Of a stretch of 64,000 bases of DNA, positions 1 through 10,443 are shown one piece after another; position 1 is the stretch's first letter; every line of letters begins with the position of its first letter. Location: NCBI GenBank assembly GCA_012931725.1, contig CM022945.1, positions 153,275,883 through 153,339,882 on the forward strand, given 5' to 3'. This stretch comes from Litsea cubeba. Taxonomy: Eukaryota > Streptophyta > Magnoliopsida > Laurales > Lauraceae. The notes below the pieces were generated by a model. The model was given only the letters and a program-made list of their open reading frames with translations. It did no database searches and was not told the origin of the DNA. A program made the translations under genes and the position numbers.

Positions 1-1396
1 ACCTTAGAATTTTGCTCTTGTTTTAATTCTCTTAAATGTTGACACTTAAATTTCAAAACCTTGACGATTTTAAAATTTTGTACATGTTTGGTTGGAAATG
101 GATTTCAATAAAACTTAAGGTATGGTCATACTACATGAATTTAATTTATTTTTGAAATCCTAATTTGAAATTGTTGAGTGTTTTAATGAATTGTTGGGTT
201 GTGAAAACATAAATTTCAAAACAAATACCGCTGTTTCATATTCAAATTTTGATGAACTTTATTTATTAAGCTTTATTTGATAATTTGGAGGTTCGGTTTC
301 TACTATGTTTTAAAATGATGAAATTTAGCTAAGTAATTATTTTAGTCCTTATGTTTAAGATTTTAAGATTTGTTTTGCATCGAATGGAATGAGTGGTAAT
401 AGCTTATGATTGGAGCTTGGAAGTGTAAGAAGTGAAGGGTTGATGGATGTCAGGATGTGTACCGGTTCAGTTGGAAAACAAAGTTGGATTTATGAGAGAG
501 TAAACATCATTCAAGACAGGGATTGGAAGTTTCAGTTCTTCAGGGATTGACATCAGATTAGTAGATGTGTTTTATTGATGACACAGTACCAGGGAAGAGA
601 TCAAGAGCAGCAAGTAGATAGAATCAGATGTGGACAAGAATTCAGAGTACAGCACAGAAAGATTTGGAATATGGAGTTGTGAGAATGAAATCTGAAGAGG
701 CAAGCCATGCGAAGTTTCGACACAGAAAAGCTCAGCAGGTTATGGCAGTTTAACATTTGGTGTATAGTAGTATGACATCTGGGTTGTAACAGACCAAGTC
801 AGAGACAGGAGACCAATAGAATTTGGAGTTGTAATTTCAGAACGAAGAAAGATTGACGGTATACTTGGAGGCCAGAAGCTGATGATGCATTCGAGGAACA
901 TAGTAAGAGCAAACATATGGAATTTTAGAATTTTTCAGGTTGAAGAGATTATTTCAGAGGAAACCTGTCTACGATCACATCTTCGTGCAAGTGTCAGGGT
1001 TATGGCGTACAGCTCGGTATAATTTAAGGCACAGAATTCCAAGTGGTAGAAAGAGGCAGAATTTGCAGTTCTTAGACCGACAGAGACTGACAAGGTGAGC
1101 AAAAGAAATGATCCAATGCAGGAGAGACAGATGACACCAAGGAGGCTTAGAAGAATTGTTGCACACCAGTTTGGTCAGAGAAGTTTGTTTCCGAGCAGAT
1201 TTGTGGAATAGTGTGAAGCATTTAATTGAATCAGAATGTTGTTGACCGTGCATCTCAACGTCAGGTTTGATAAGAGGATCTCTCAGTTGCCGAGGTTTAG
1301 CGTAGGGTGTCAGTGTTTTCGTTTGTCTTTTGGGTTTTTGATTTTGATTTGGTTTAAGCCATTTGGAGGACCAAATGGGTTCTAAGGGGGGGAGGA
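1..1396 (+). mobile_element. 3' part of the internal region of a LARD-like non-autonomous LTR element
   Basis: This stretch aligns, in opposite orientation, with the 3' internal region of the two units at 43873-46160 and 50066-52351; for example the first 100 bases match the reverse complement of about 45000-45105. It ends in a purine tract followed by an LTR start, so it is internal DNA of the same family. No gag, protease, RT or integrase motif is visible in any frame and the short open frames are not shared between copies. The 5' half of the element lies outside the window. It is about 160 bp longer than the equivalent part of the minus-strand copies, so it belongs to a different subfamily. 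The assignment as LARD-like rests on structure: long LTRs, a short non-coding interior and an intact PBS and PPT in the sister copies. Confidence 0.8.
1384..1396 (+). other. Polypurine tract of the LARD-like element
   Basis: A purine run (AAGGGGGGGAGGA) directly precedes the LTR start TGTAAGATCCCG. The upstream wording, which includes GGAGGACCAAATG, is shared with the end of the Tekay pol gene at 18828-18858, so the plus-strand priming site is homologous between the two families. Confidence 0.85.
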
Positions 1397-1887
1397 TGTA
1401 AGATCCCGACCCCAGTTCTTTTATTTAGTATTGTTTTAATCGTGGTTTAACTTGTTAAGTGAGATTTGATTTAGTTTGACCTTGTTTTTGAGTTTGACTA
1501 GATCTTTCCATAGCCTTTGAGATTTTGAAGACCGTTGACTTTAGTTTGACCCGGTCTTTGTAAAATATATTTTTGTGAGAAATTATTCTTGTTTTGGAAA
1601 AATTACAAATTTTGCTCCTTTTGACTCATTTTATTGAGTTGAACAACTTTCATGTTTTGACCATTTTGATTTGATGCTCAAAAATTGCGTTTTTCGAGAA
1701 AAAATGGGCAAAAATGACATTTTCACTAAATCTGTCCATAAATTTCGAAAATTTCAGAAATTGGGGAAAATATACTTTTTGGAAAGTAAATATTTCGCTG
1801 ATCATTTTTGTCTTCTTCGTCGTTTTCGTTCGGGGCCCGCAAATGCCACTTTCAGCCTTGTGAAGATCGGGGCCCACAAACCCATCT

Positions 1888-1893
1888 TATAAG
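1888..1893 (+). promoter_or_regulatory. TATA-like box in the LARD-like LTR
   Basis: TATAAG sits in a TA-to-CT transition and is followed by a long CT-rich stretch (1895-1990), a usual LTR promoter arrangement. The position is poorly conserved in the minus-strand copies, so this is tentative. Confidence 0.4.
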
Positions 1894-2811
1894 AGGGAGA
1901 GCCTTCTTCTTCTCCTTCATTCTCTTGTCTTGCACGGTTTGGAGCTTGGCTCTTTCCCTCTCCTCCAACAACTTTCTCTCTCTTCTGAATCACCCATCTC
2001 ATGGAGATTTCATGGAGGGATGATCTCCTAGGGCCCTTCTTCTCCATTCAAGCTTTCCAAAGATGTCATTTGCAAGGATTTTGAGCTAGGAGAGACCTCT
2101 CATCCAAACCCTTCTTCTTCGTTTGGGATTTTCAAGGTTTGCAATGGCTTTCCAAACTTTAGATCTTTGTTTTCCTCTTTGTTTAGAGTGTTTTCATCAC
2201 TCATGCAAGAGCTCTCTTTGGAGATTTGAGAAAAATGGATTTTTAGGGTTTTCCTTGGAAAATTTTGGGGTTTTTGTAGATTGGGAGCTTGAGATTCTAG
2301 AGCTTGATTTGTGGAGTCTTATTTCTCTCAATTAGACTCAAGGCAAGTGGATTTCAATTAATATGATGATTTTATTTACTTTGCTTCATATCATGATGTT
2401 TTATGCTTTGTTCTAATCTTCTTATGTTTCATAGATTTCTTTTGGTTGGATGGAGAAATGTTGTGTGTGATTTCACTTATGATATGGTTTTATAATGAAT
2501 TTGAGGTTATCTTCACTTTGGTCATCTTGGGAACTAGCTTTCTCTATGTTAAGTGTTTGGGTCCAAAAGAAAGGGAGAAAACTTTGATTAAAAGTTTTGT
2601 GTTTGATTAATTTGATTTCTAATTTATGGTGATTTGATGAGTTTGAAAGGTCAAGGAAGGGCCCAAATGATCTAGGAAAATTGTGTGAAAGATTGAGAAT
2701 GAAAAAGATCTCAAAAATGGAAAAAAGAGGAAAAGAAATCAGAAAAAAATGCACAAAAGAGTGCATTCTGCACTCAGCCCGGACTGGGACAGAGCCCAGT
2801 CCGCTCGAGCG

Positions 2812-2883
2812 ACCCAGTGGGCCGCTCGAGCGGACCAGGTTCTGTCTGGGCTTCGCTCGAGCGGACCTTGGGTCGCTCGAGCG
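2812..2883 (+). repeat. Cluster of four CGCTCGAGCG palindromes
   Basis: The perfect 10-bp palindrome CGCTCGAGCG occurs at 2812-2821, 2823-2832, 2854-2863 and 2874-2883, embedded in a locally GC-rich segment rich in GGCC and GACC words. The rest of this LTR is AT-rich. The cassette is absent from the same-family LTRs at 39971-56254, so it was gained or lost between subfamilies. Confidence 0.9.
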
Positions 2884-3029
2884 AGGCCCAGCTCTGGCTT
2901 GGGTCTGGTTCAGGTCCGAATTGGGGACTGTTTCAAGGATTTTCTGAGCCCATTTGGGGACTGTTTTGGGCCTGATTTCAGGGCTTCCTTGGGCCTGATT
3001 CAAGGTCAGTTTTTGGGCCATTTCAAGAC

Positions 3030-3490
3030 CTGATGTTGAGTCATTTTAGGGCCTGATAGTGGGCTGCTATAAAACATATTTGGTGGGCCTGGTTGAGGTT
3101 AGTTTTGGGCTGTTTTAAAATTTGTTGGTGGGCCTGTTTCATGGTTAGTTTGGGTTTGTTTTAAAACTTGATTCTTGGACCATTAAAGGTCCAGTTTTGA
3201 GGCTGTTTTAAAGTATGTTTGTGGGCCATTCAAGTTTGGTTTTGGGGCTGTTTTAAAACCTGTTGGTGGGCCTGTTTCATGGTCAGTTTTGGGTTGCTTC
3301 ATAACTCATTTTTGTGGGCCATTAAAGGTTTAGTTTTGGGCTATGTTAAAAATCTGTTTTGTGGGCCTGGTTCAGGTTAGTCTTGGGCTGTTTTTAAAGT
3401 TTGTTTAGTGGTCCATTCAAGCTTAGTTTTTGGACTGTTTTAAGAATTGTTTAGGCCTTGTTTAAAGGGGCTATTTTGGGTTAAATGAGT
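3030..3490 (+). repeat. Degenerate minisatellite in the LARD-like LTR
   Basis: Irregular repeats of about 45-60 bp are built from GGGCCTG or GGGCCATT, followed by TTTTGGGCTGTTTTAAAA. The same array, in reverse orientation and more regular (46-bp unit), lies in each minus-strand copy at about 41985-42150, 48176-48340 and 54366-54530. Confidence 0.8.
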
Positions 3491-4054
3491 AGGCTATTTT
3501 GGACTTGGTTTAAGGCCAGCTATGGGCCTATTTTTAAGAGTTTTGACATTACTTTTGATACTTGGAAATTGGTGAAATGGGAGTGATGTGAGAATGTACA
3601 TATGTGAAATTATCCGGGAACCTTTCGTGTCTCAATGCGCACTTTATCATTTAAACATTATGGATTTTCATTGGCATCAAACACACTCTTTACTAATCAA
3701 TGTTTAAAGGTTAAATGTGTATTGGGATGGCTCCTTGGTAAGTCATTAAGTCATTCTCCACTATCCATTCCATTTCAAGTCAGAAAAATGTGTTGGTATT
3801 TGTATTTGCACTCTTTGGTAAACTAATTTAAATAGCATCGGTGATTTGTTATAAAATCATGTGGTTTCCCATGTTCGAAAGGGTTGATCGTATGATTTTA
3901 TACAAATCACTTTGATGTGTATTTGAACGGGTTACCATGGATATTCGTATGTTTTCTCCGATTCGATTTGAAAAAGATTGGAGTATGTTTGTCACATTCG
4001 GGATTTCTTCGATGAGATTATTGTTTTGATAAGACTAGTATTTGAAAATAAAAA

Positions 4055-4190
4055 CCTCGAGGCAAGACGGGGCCAGAGCTTTGTAGTGCGAGCCCATGAG
4101 CCAAGAGGCTATGATTTCGAAAACAAAACCTCGAGGCAAGACGGGGCCAGAGCTATGTGGTGTGAGCCCCTGAGCCAAAGGGATTAGTAT
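4055..4190 (+). repeat. Two-copy 74-bp tandem repeat
   Basis: CCTCGAGGCAAGACGGGGCC starts at 4055 and again at 4129, each followed by AGAGCT...GAGCC...GAGCCAA. The same pair is conserved in the minus-strand LTR copies (about 41160-41300 and equivalents), so it predates the split of the subfamilies. Confidence 0.85.
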
Positions 4191-4341
4191 TATGTTAGAT
4201 TTGTATCGGTTTGAGTTTTGAAAACTAAAGGCACCACTAGGCTTAGGTCACCTTGTCGGGCTGATCACCCGGCTTGGGATCTTTAATCTGTCCGCCAGCT
4301 GCAGCTTGGATTCTGTCTGTACCGACCATGGCAACGGTTTT

Positions 4342-4422
4342 ATCTGCCGGTCCCATTTGTATGGCTACGGTTCTGATTTTTGATCTGCCGGTCCCATTTG
4401 TATGGCTACGGTTCTGATCCTA
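4342..4422 (+). repeat. Two-copy 41-bp tandem repeat
   Basis: ATCTGCCGGTCCCATTTGTA occurs at 4342 and 4383, each continuing with TGGCTACGGTTCTGAT. The duplication is also present in all three minus-strand LTR copies. Confidence 0.85.
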
Positions 4423-4849
4423 TTTCTAGTACCACGTTCAGTGGCTACGTTCTGTGTGCTCTTGTTACTTCGGTAATAGGAGAATTTAGCTATGTGTGGT
4501 TGCCAGTGTTTTATCTGCATATTACTTTATTTTATGATTCTTGTGGGTTATGCTTTTTATGCTTTGATTTGTTTAATGTTTATGATATCGATCTTTCTTG
4601 TATTGTCTCTACTATTCAGTTTTAAATGTATTTCCAATTATTAAATGTTTCGCTTAGGCGGTTATCTTTTCGAGATATTTATATTTTAGAGACTGTTCGC
4701 TTATTTGTCTTGATATTTCTGTTCGGACTTTCGATTGTTTTAGCATGTTTTATTGTCATTATTGTTTAGACTATTTATTCGGTTTTACGATGATTTCATC
4801 AGGTTTTATATATGTTCTTTTGTTTCATATTACTTGTTTATTTACTTGC

Positions 4850-4865
4850 CAGACCGTCGTGTCTG
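4850..4865 (+). promoter_or_regulatory. 16-bp inverted-repeat motif shared by LARD-like and Tekay LTRs
   Basis: CAGACCGTCGTGTCTG is an imperfect palindrome with CAGAC and GTCTG arms. It recurs in the Tekay LTRs (6164-6179 and 21457-21472) and in the minus-strand LARD-like LTRs (40510-40525, 46700-46715 and 52891-52906), and in both families is followed by a GAGGAGGCGGT word. Surrounding sequence is otherwise diverged, so the block looks selected. Its function is unknown. Confidence 0.75.
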
Positions 4866-5407
4866 ACCCTGTTTGTTTGGTGCCAGTTTCTTCTTTTCTA
4901 GTTTTAGGTGTTTGATCAGAGGAGGCGGTGGGACCGCCGGTCTGACGTGAGAGGCTGCCCATTGATATCATCTAGATGTCAAGTTTGGCACCGGAGTTCG
5001 TATCAAATCTTTGGGGTAGTATTTCTGTTAGTTGGATATATTTTTGGTATGGCTTTATTAGCCTTTTTATTGGGTTTGTAATTAAGACACTTGTTAATTG
5101 TAATCTGAATATGTGGGAAATAATAGATTTGTTACTACCAGCTCAGTGTGTTGTGATTTATGACTTGTGCCAGTCTTATTATGAGATGGCTTTACGATAT
5201 TGGTGGCGTGCGACACGGAACCCGATGGCCACGGATTCCGAGTCGTAACACCATGTTTAGCTTCCGCGAAAATATACTCTGATGGTGATGAGATTTGATT
5301 GTCCTCATTCACGCGGATCTTGGGAAACATAACAAAAATTTCAAATTATTCCAAAATTTCGCACCCCGAGGTCGGATCACTGCAGGGCCCGGTTTCGGGG
5401 TGTGACA

Positions 5408-6763
5408 AAATGTCATCATAACCGACATACGGGACCCTATTCGCACTGATTCAATTCTAGAAACCCCATTGTTAGCCTGTAAAGGTATGGAAAACTATTT
5501 GTATTTGATTTTCAACCAAACTCCTATTTTGGGATTTCAAACCCACATGACATGACTAGACTGTCTTGAGAGTATTGAAAGTGTATTTAGCTTTTGCTAA
5601 CCTGTATATGACCGACCAGATACGAATGTGTATTCGTGCCTATGGGCACCCCGTTTCTTTAATATGTACACGATTTGATTTATCGTATTTGACCTATGAG
5701 TCGGCACCACTGAGCTTGGACGACCTAGTTGGTTTGATCCGCCGACTTGGGGTTCCTTCCCCTCCTGATAGTCAGCTGCAGTCTGGAATTTGCATAGTTT
5801 ACCCGGCTCGCTACCGTGGTCCTGTATAGTATATATATTATAGTATTTTATCGTTGTTCCTCCTCACCTCGTGTGACTGAGGCCAATGATCCTGTTTATC
5901 GTTGTTCCTCCTCACCTCGTGTGACTGAGGCCAATGATCCTGTAGGGTATGTGCTCTCTTCACGCTAGTGAAGGGAGGATCTAGCTTTGTGTGGTTGCCA
6001 TCTTGACAGTTTCCGAATCCTTGTTACCTTACATGATTTATTGCATATGTGCCTCTTTTAAAATGCTATATCGTCTTTTATGAAGTTCATTATTTACTCA
6101 TAAGTTTTCTAAACTTTTGCAAAGTATTATCGTTTTATTGTTATTATCTTTTCACCCACCTGCCAGACCGTCGTGTCTGATCCATTTATTTTGGTACTCA
6201 GGTCCCGAGCTTATTGCCGTTGAGGAGGAGCCAGAGGAGGCGGTCGGTGAACCGCAACGAGTGATTGAGTGGCAAGCCGATGATGTCATGTAGACATTCG
6301 GCCTTGCCTTGAGAACGATACACTTTGGGAATTTATAATATCTTTAATTTAGGTTTCATTTGGTTGTACGGTCTTTGTTGACCGTTATTTTGGGGGCATT
6401 AATCAACTGATATTTTGTAAATATACTTAACTTTACTTTTGGGGAAAATATGCTTGATCATTGCTCATCCTGATATCTTGTCATGTTAACCATAAATCAG
6501 TCTTGTATATGGATTTGAATGGCATTAGTATGGTTTGCTACACGCTTCCGCAATCTTGAGAATATGTTGATATGGTTATATGTGAGATGATGTGTAAAGA
6601 TAATCCTCACCGCGGAACCCTGTGGGAAATCACGTGCACGGATAAATATTCTTTTAATTCCGTGTGCGGTTTAGCCAAAGAGATGCACGTGGCGCAGCAT
6701 CACCCCATCCACTGTCCCGACTCCCGGACTCGGATCCTCCCCTTTCGGTCCGGGGTCGCGACA
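5408..6763 (+). repeat. Tekay-type 5' LTR, 3' portion only
   Basis: It matches 20701-22056 of the 3' LTR over the same length (1,356 bp). I noticed four substitutions by eye, near 5463, 5818, 6600 and 6698. It ends ...GGGGTCGCGACA directly before the tRNA primer site. The first 1.8 kb of this LTR is not here because the LARD-like element interrupts it; that part should lie left of the window. Confidence 0.92.
5850..5943 (+). repeat. Two-copy 48-bp tandem repeat in the Tekay LTR
   Basis: ATCGTTGTTCCTCCTCACCT begins at 5850 and at 5898. The same duplication is in the 3' LTR at about 21143 and 21191, so it predates insertion of this copy. Confidence 0.9.
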
Positions 6764-6767
6764 GGAC

Positions 6768-6779
6768 TGGTATCAGAGC
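6768..6779 (+). other. Primer-binding site of the Tekay element
   Basis: TGGTATCAGAGC lies four bases after the LTR end and is complementary to the 3' end of initiator tRNA-Met, the usual primer of chromoviruses. The LARD-like units use the same site. Confidence 0.9.
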
Positions 6780-6915
6780 GGGACATGTTTCAGGCAATTA
6801 AAAGAAACTAGAAATCTTAAGTACGTGGCGAGGATTCGTTAGATAGAATCGTGTGAGCAATGTGTGACCACCCTGTACTTGATTTATATGTGCTAACAAT
6901 TTGTTTTGCAGCGTT

Positions 6916-8572
6916 ATGCCACCTCGCAAAAGAACTGCAAACTGTAATCACGTTGCCAGTAACAGTGAGAATACAGAGCCTATTGGAGAGGAACCACAAG
7001 ACAACAACATGCAGAACCAATTCCAACAGATGATGCAGGCTATGATAGACCAACAACGCCAGGCAAATGAGAATCAGGCTAGGCTCCAAGCACAAGCATA
7101 TGAGACACAGACCATATTGCAAGAACAGATGCTTAAGAAAGACGAGGATCATGCTAGGGAGATAGCTCAAATGCAGGCACAGTTGTTGGGGATATTGGAG
7201 AGGAGACCGGAGCCAATCCCAGTTGCACCACCTGGTCCGGTGAATATTAGAGGGAACGATCCTAATGTGTTGTATGAGCGGTTCAGGAAGAGAGGACTGA
7301 AAGAATTTTTGGGGACTGAGGACCCAATGGCAGCAGATGATTGGCTTGAGCACACCGAAAACATATTTGAGATCTTCATATGTACGGGGGTAGAACGTGT
7401 ACAGCTTGCAGCCTCTATGTTTGTGGGTTTAGCAGATATTTGGTGGAAGACCATCAAGGCAGAATACAGGACAATGGCTGATGCAGAAGCTTGGGCTAGC
7501 TTCAAGAGACAGTTTGGAGAGAAATATGTACCTACACATGTCAAGAGGCAAAAGGCAGTAGAATTTCAGCAACTTGTGCAAGGAAACATGACAGTCCTCG
7601 AATACCTCACCAAATTTGAGAGATTGTCAAGGTATGCACCGGAGTTAGTAGACACAGAGGAGAAGAAGATAACCAAGTTCCTTGAGGGACTTCACCCGAT
7701 TATTGAGAGGGATGCTACCGGGGTTGTACCACCCGTTACCTTTGAAGAAGCTGTCAAGAGAGCATACAAATTTGAGAACTTCCACAACAAAATTATCAAG
7801 AACCAGGGAAAGGGTCAAGGCCAACAGCAGCAGAACAATCAACAGAGGAACAATCAGAACAAGAGGCCAAGACAAGAGCAGAATGCACAGAATCAAGGAG
7901 CTTGTATCCATTGTGGAAAATATCATGGGAATGCCCAGTGCCGTTCTATCACGGGGGCATGTTTTAGATGTGGTTCGATGGACCATCAGATGAGAGAATG
8001 CCCAAGACAGAATAGACAACAACAGGGAGTACAGCGTCAGGCACCACCTCAGAATGCGTTAGTAGTTCAGAATCAAGCAAGGCCACTACAACAACAGGCA
8101 CCTCAGCAACAGTTTAGGCCACTGCAACAACAGCAACAACAGGCCCGTCAGCAAGGGCAGAATCAAAATCAGAATCAGCGTCCTCAGAATCAGAATAGGA
8201 ATGCACCACAAGGCAGGCAACAACAAGGGCAGAACAGGCCACCACAAAGGGCACAACTCTATGCTGTCAATAGAGCTGATGCGGAGGCTGAAGGCAATGT
8301 AGTGGAAGGTACACTTCTCGTCTGTGGTTTTGATGCTAAGGTTTTGTTTGACCCTGGCTCTACTCACTCATTCCTATCTCCAAAATTTGCTATGTTGATT
8401 GATATGCATGCTAGAGAGTTGAGTTTCATTCTGACTGTGACTACCCCTTTAGGTAAGGAAGTTGTTTGTAGAACTTTTTACCCTAGTTGTCCAGTCATGA
8501 TAAGAGAAGTAGTATTACCGGCAGATCTCATTTTATTAGAGATGCAGGATTTTGATGTCATCCTAGGGATGG
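6916..8572 (+). CDS. Gag and N-terminal protease of a Tekay/Del-type chromovirus element, interrupted by CACTA
   Basis: The ATG at 6916 opens a frame of about 552 codons. An N-terminal glutamine-rich region with coiled-coil character leads into a retrotransposon gag domain (residues about 120-270, with EFLGTEDPMAADDWLEH and the W-W-K block). A CCHC zinc knuckle (CFRCG...H...C, about residue 349) follows and binds the genomic RNA in the particle. A Gln/Asn-rich low-complexity linker leads to the start of a retropepsin domain with the active-site-like DPGSTHSF motif. The frame is cut inside the protease at 8572 by the CACTA element. Frame phase is preserved with the segment at 15701 when one copy of the TGG duplication is discounted, so gag-pol was probably one intact frame before that insertion. 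A TTG codon upstream at 6901 is in frame, but the ATG fits family starts (MPPRK). Confidence 0.9.
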
Positions 8573-8942
8573 CACTACTAGAAAAAAGACCTTTTATATC
8601 GGTTACAAAAACTTCCTTATATCGGTTTTTCATAAAACCGATATAATATCTTCGGTCAATATTTTTTATATCGGTTAATAATTTTTTATATCGGTTACAT
8701 TGTAACCGATATAATAATCGCTATATATCATATCAGTTAACAAAGATTCGATATTAATTGATATATTTTATATCGGTTATTATTAAACCGATATTATATA
8801 CACTTCTAAAATACACTTATTTATATCGGTTTTAAAAATTTATTAATATCGGTTATTAGTAAAACCGATATTATATACACTACTATAAAAATATAATGAT
8901 TTATATCGGTTTTAAAAATTAGTAATATCGGTTATTAGTAAT
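8573..8942. repeat. Left subterminal repeats of the CACTA element
   Basis: Many copies of TTATATCGGTT and AACCGATATAA occur in both orientations, in an AT-rich background. In CACTA elements such arrays bind the TNPA-type protein. The matching array at the other end is 15235-15698. Confidence 0.88.
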
Positions 8943-9035
8943 CACTACTAGAATTTAAGCGGGCGGCCGCAGGTTGGGGTTGCAAAAGACTCATTAGCGA
9001 CCGCCTGTGGCGGCCGCAATATCGGTCGCTAAAGA
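8943..9035 (+). mobile_element. Internal terminus of a second CACTA family
   Basis: CACTACTAGAATTTAAGCGG is a CACTA-type end but with different subterminal words: GCGACCGCC, GGCGGCCGC and TCGGTCGCTAAAG, not TATATCGG. I found no partner end before 15235. It is either a truncated nested element or the recombined end of a second element through which the captured genes arrived. Confidence 0.7.
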
Positions 9036-9052
9036 CCTTTTCACAAACCCCC

Positions 9053-9658
9053 CCGAAACCTTCTTTTTCTTCAGTTTTTCCTTCCCATTTTTTTCCCATC
9101 CCGCGCTCTGCCCTCCCGCCACGCCACCGCCGGAGCCCGCCTGCGCCGGAGCCGCCACCGGTTCTCTCTCTCCCGCTCTCTCCCTTGCATCTCTCTTTCT
9201 TCCATTTTCCGGTTTATTCCCAATCCCGTCTACCAGTCTTCGTTCCACTACCGAAACGGGAACGATTTCTACCAAAAAGTCATCGTTTTTCCCGTTTCTA
9301 TCCCATTCTCAGTGTCACCTGCATTGCATTCCAGCTGTCTAAATTGTTCTTCAATTGCTAGGGTTTCGGAAGAAGAGTTCCAATCGATTCTGTCCCCAAA
9401 TCGGCTGATTCTTCTTCTGTTTAGGGGTTTTTTTTAGGGTTTTTGTTGCTCCCCCAATCTGCAACGTGGAAAGGCGATTCTTTCTTTTTCTGTAGGGTTG
9501 CTTGGGGCTCAGGTATTCTGTTGGGTTTGGAGATTCTAGGGGGAGAAAACCCATCAAGATTCAATTTTTTCGGTGGTTTGAGGGATTGGGTGGGTGTTTT
9601 TTAGCTTGGAAATGACGTATCAGATTCACATCGTGGATGATACCATGGTTGGGGAGAA
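9053..9658 (+). pseudogene. Captured plant gene 5' region (leader-like, first exon with donor site)
   Basis: The segment is CT-rich at first (9053-9250), then turns into a typical plant 5'-leader composition with TAGGGTTT words. It ends in a short frame from ATG 9612 (MTYQIHIVDDTMVGEK) that stops at a strong donor site, GTAAGTAATT, at 9659. The base composition is unlike the AT-rich CACTA ends and suggests capture of a host gene's promoter-proximal region. I do not recognise the 16-residue peptide. It does not match the N-terminus expected for a CESA protein, so it may come from a different gene than the next exon. Confidence 0.5.
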
Positions 9659-9805
9659 GTAAGTAATTCCATTTCTGTATTGCTTCTTCTTCTTCCTTTT
9701 CTTTTCTTTCTGTGCTCTGCTGTTGAGAGAATACATGGAGATTGGATTTATGATTTATTATCATCCCTTTTTTGGTTGTTGTGGTTGTTATGGTTATGGT
9801 TGCAG

Positions 9806-10001
9806 CCGAATCCATTGCAACAGCTGAGTGGCCAAATCTGCCGGATTTGTGGGGATGACGTCGGGCTAACCGTGGATGGAGAGCTGATCGTTGCCTGTAA
9901 TGAGTGTGCATTCCCAGTTTGCAGGACTTGCTATGAGTACAAGCGTAGAGAAGGAAACCAGGTCTGCCCTCAGTGCAAGACCAGGTTCAAACCCCTCAAG
10001 G
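9806..10001 (+). pseudogene. Captured cellulose synthase (CESA) zinc-finger exon
   Basis: One exon of 65 codons is bounded by an acceptor (TTGCAG at 9800-9805) and a donor (GTAAAG at 10002). The peptide begins PNPLQQLSGQICRICGDD and holds all eight cysteines of the CESA RING-type zinc finger, in the spacing CX2C, X15, CX2C, X4, CX2C, X11, CX2C. In CESA proteins this domain mediates dimerisation of subunits in the plasma-membrane cellulose synthase complex. The wording (ELSGQ-like lead, RREGNQ, KTRFKxLKG) is closest to the CESA6-like clade as I know it. Two usually conserved positions differ (F to I before VAC, and E to K after YEY). No catalytic glycosyltransferase domain is present, so this is a fragment, not a functional gene. 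Confidence 0.9.
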
Positions 10002-10443
10002 GTAAAGTAATTTAACTGTTTTCTCTTTCTTTGTTACTGTTTGCCAGATCTAAAAAAAAAAAAAAAAACTAAATCCTAGTCTTGTTTCTTCAAATCCAAA
10101 TTTATGAGCTTCCCCTTTCCTTCTTTTTCTCATAGTTTTGGGTTCGTTATTTTTGGCAATGTGTTCTGATAAATGGCTGTGAATTTCTCTACCTTGCATT
10201 TGTTATAATAAGGGTAGAAGAAGAAGAATAAAAATTTAATTTCCATTATTTGAGATTTCTTTCTCGTGTAGTTACTGAGAATTGTTGTTGTCGACAAAGG
10301 GTTTTCTATCCCCCACAACATCTTACAGACCCATGCTTGCTGCTCTGCTCTGCTCTCTTTCTTTCCTGTCTGTGTCTGTGACTGAAAATGAATGAAATGT
10401 TGTTTCCTCCTCCTCTATTTCTCCAGGATGTGATTAAAAGCAG

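Larger units (their letters stand above)
1397..5407 (+). repeat. 3' LTR (4.0 kb) of the LARD-like element
   Basis: It starts TGTAAGATCCCGACCCC and ends GGGGTGTGACA, with TG and CA termini. The three minus-strand copies at 39971, 46161 and 52352 have the same ends but are about 3.9 kb long. It is followed at 5408 by sequence that is continuous with the Tekay LTR, matching 20701 onward, so the element sits inside the Tekay 5' LTR. The expected 5-bp target duplication would be AAATG (5408-5412), but the left copy is outside the window. This copy carries a GC-rich palindrome cassette (2812-2883) that I do not see in the minus-strand copies. Confidence 0.88.

Noticed and set aside
8086..8367. Leucine-rich frames opposite the gag Gln-rich linker
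   Set aside because: These are shadows of CAG/CAA codons read on the other strand.
9806..10001. A functional cellulose synthase gene
   Set aside because: Only the zinc-finger exon is present; no transmembrane segments or catalytic D,D,D,QxxRW motifs follow, and the exon sits inside a CACTA element.
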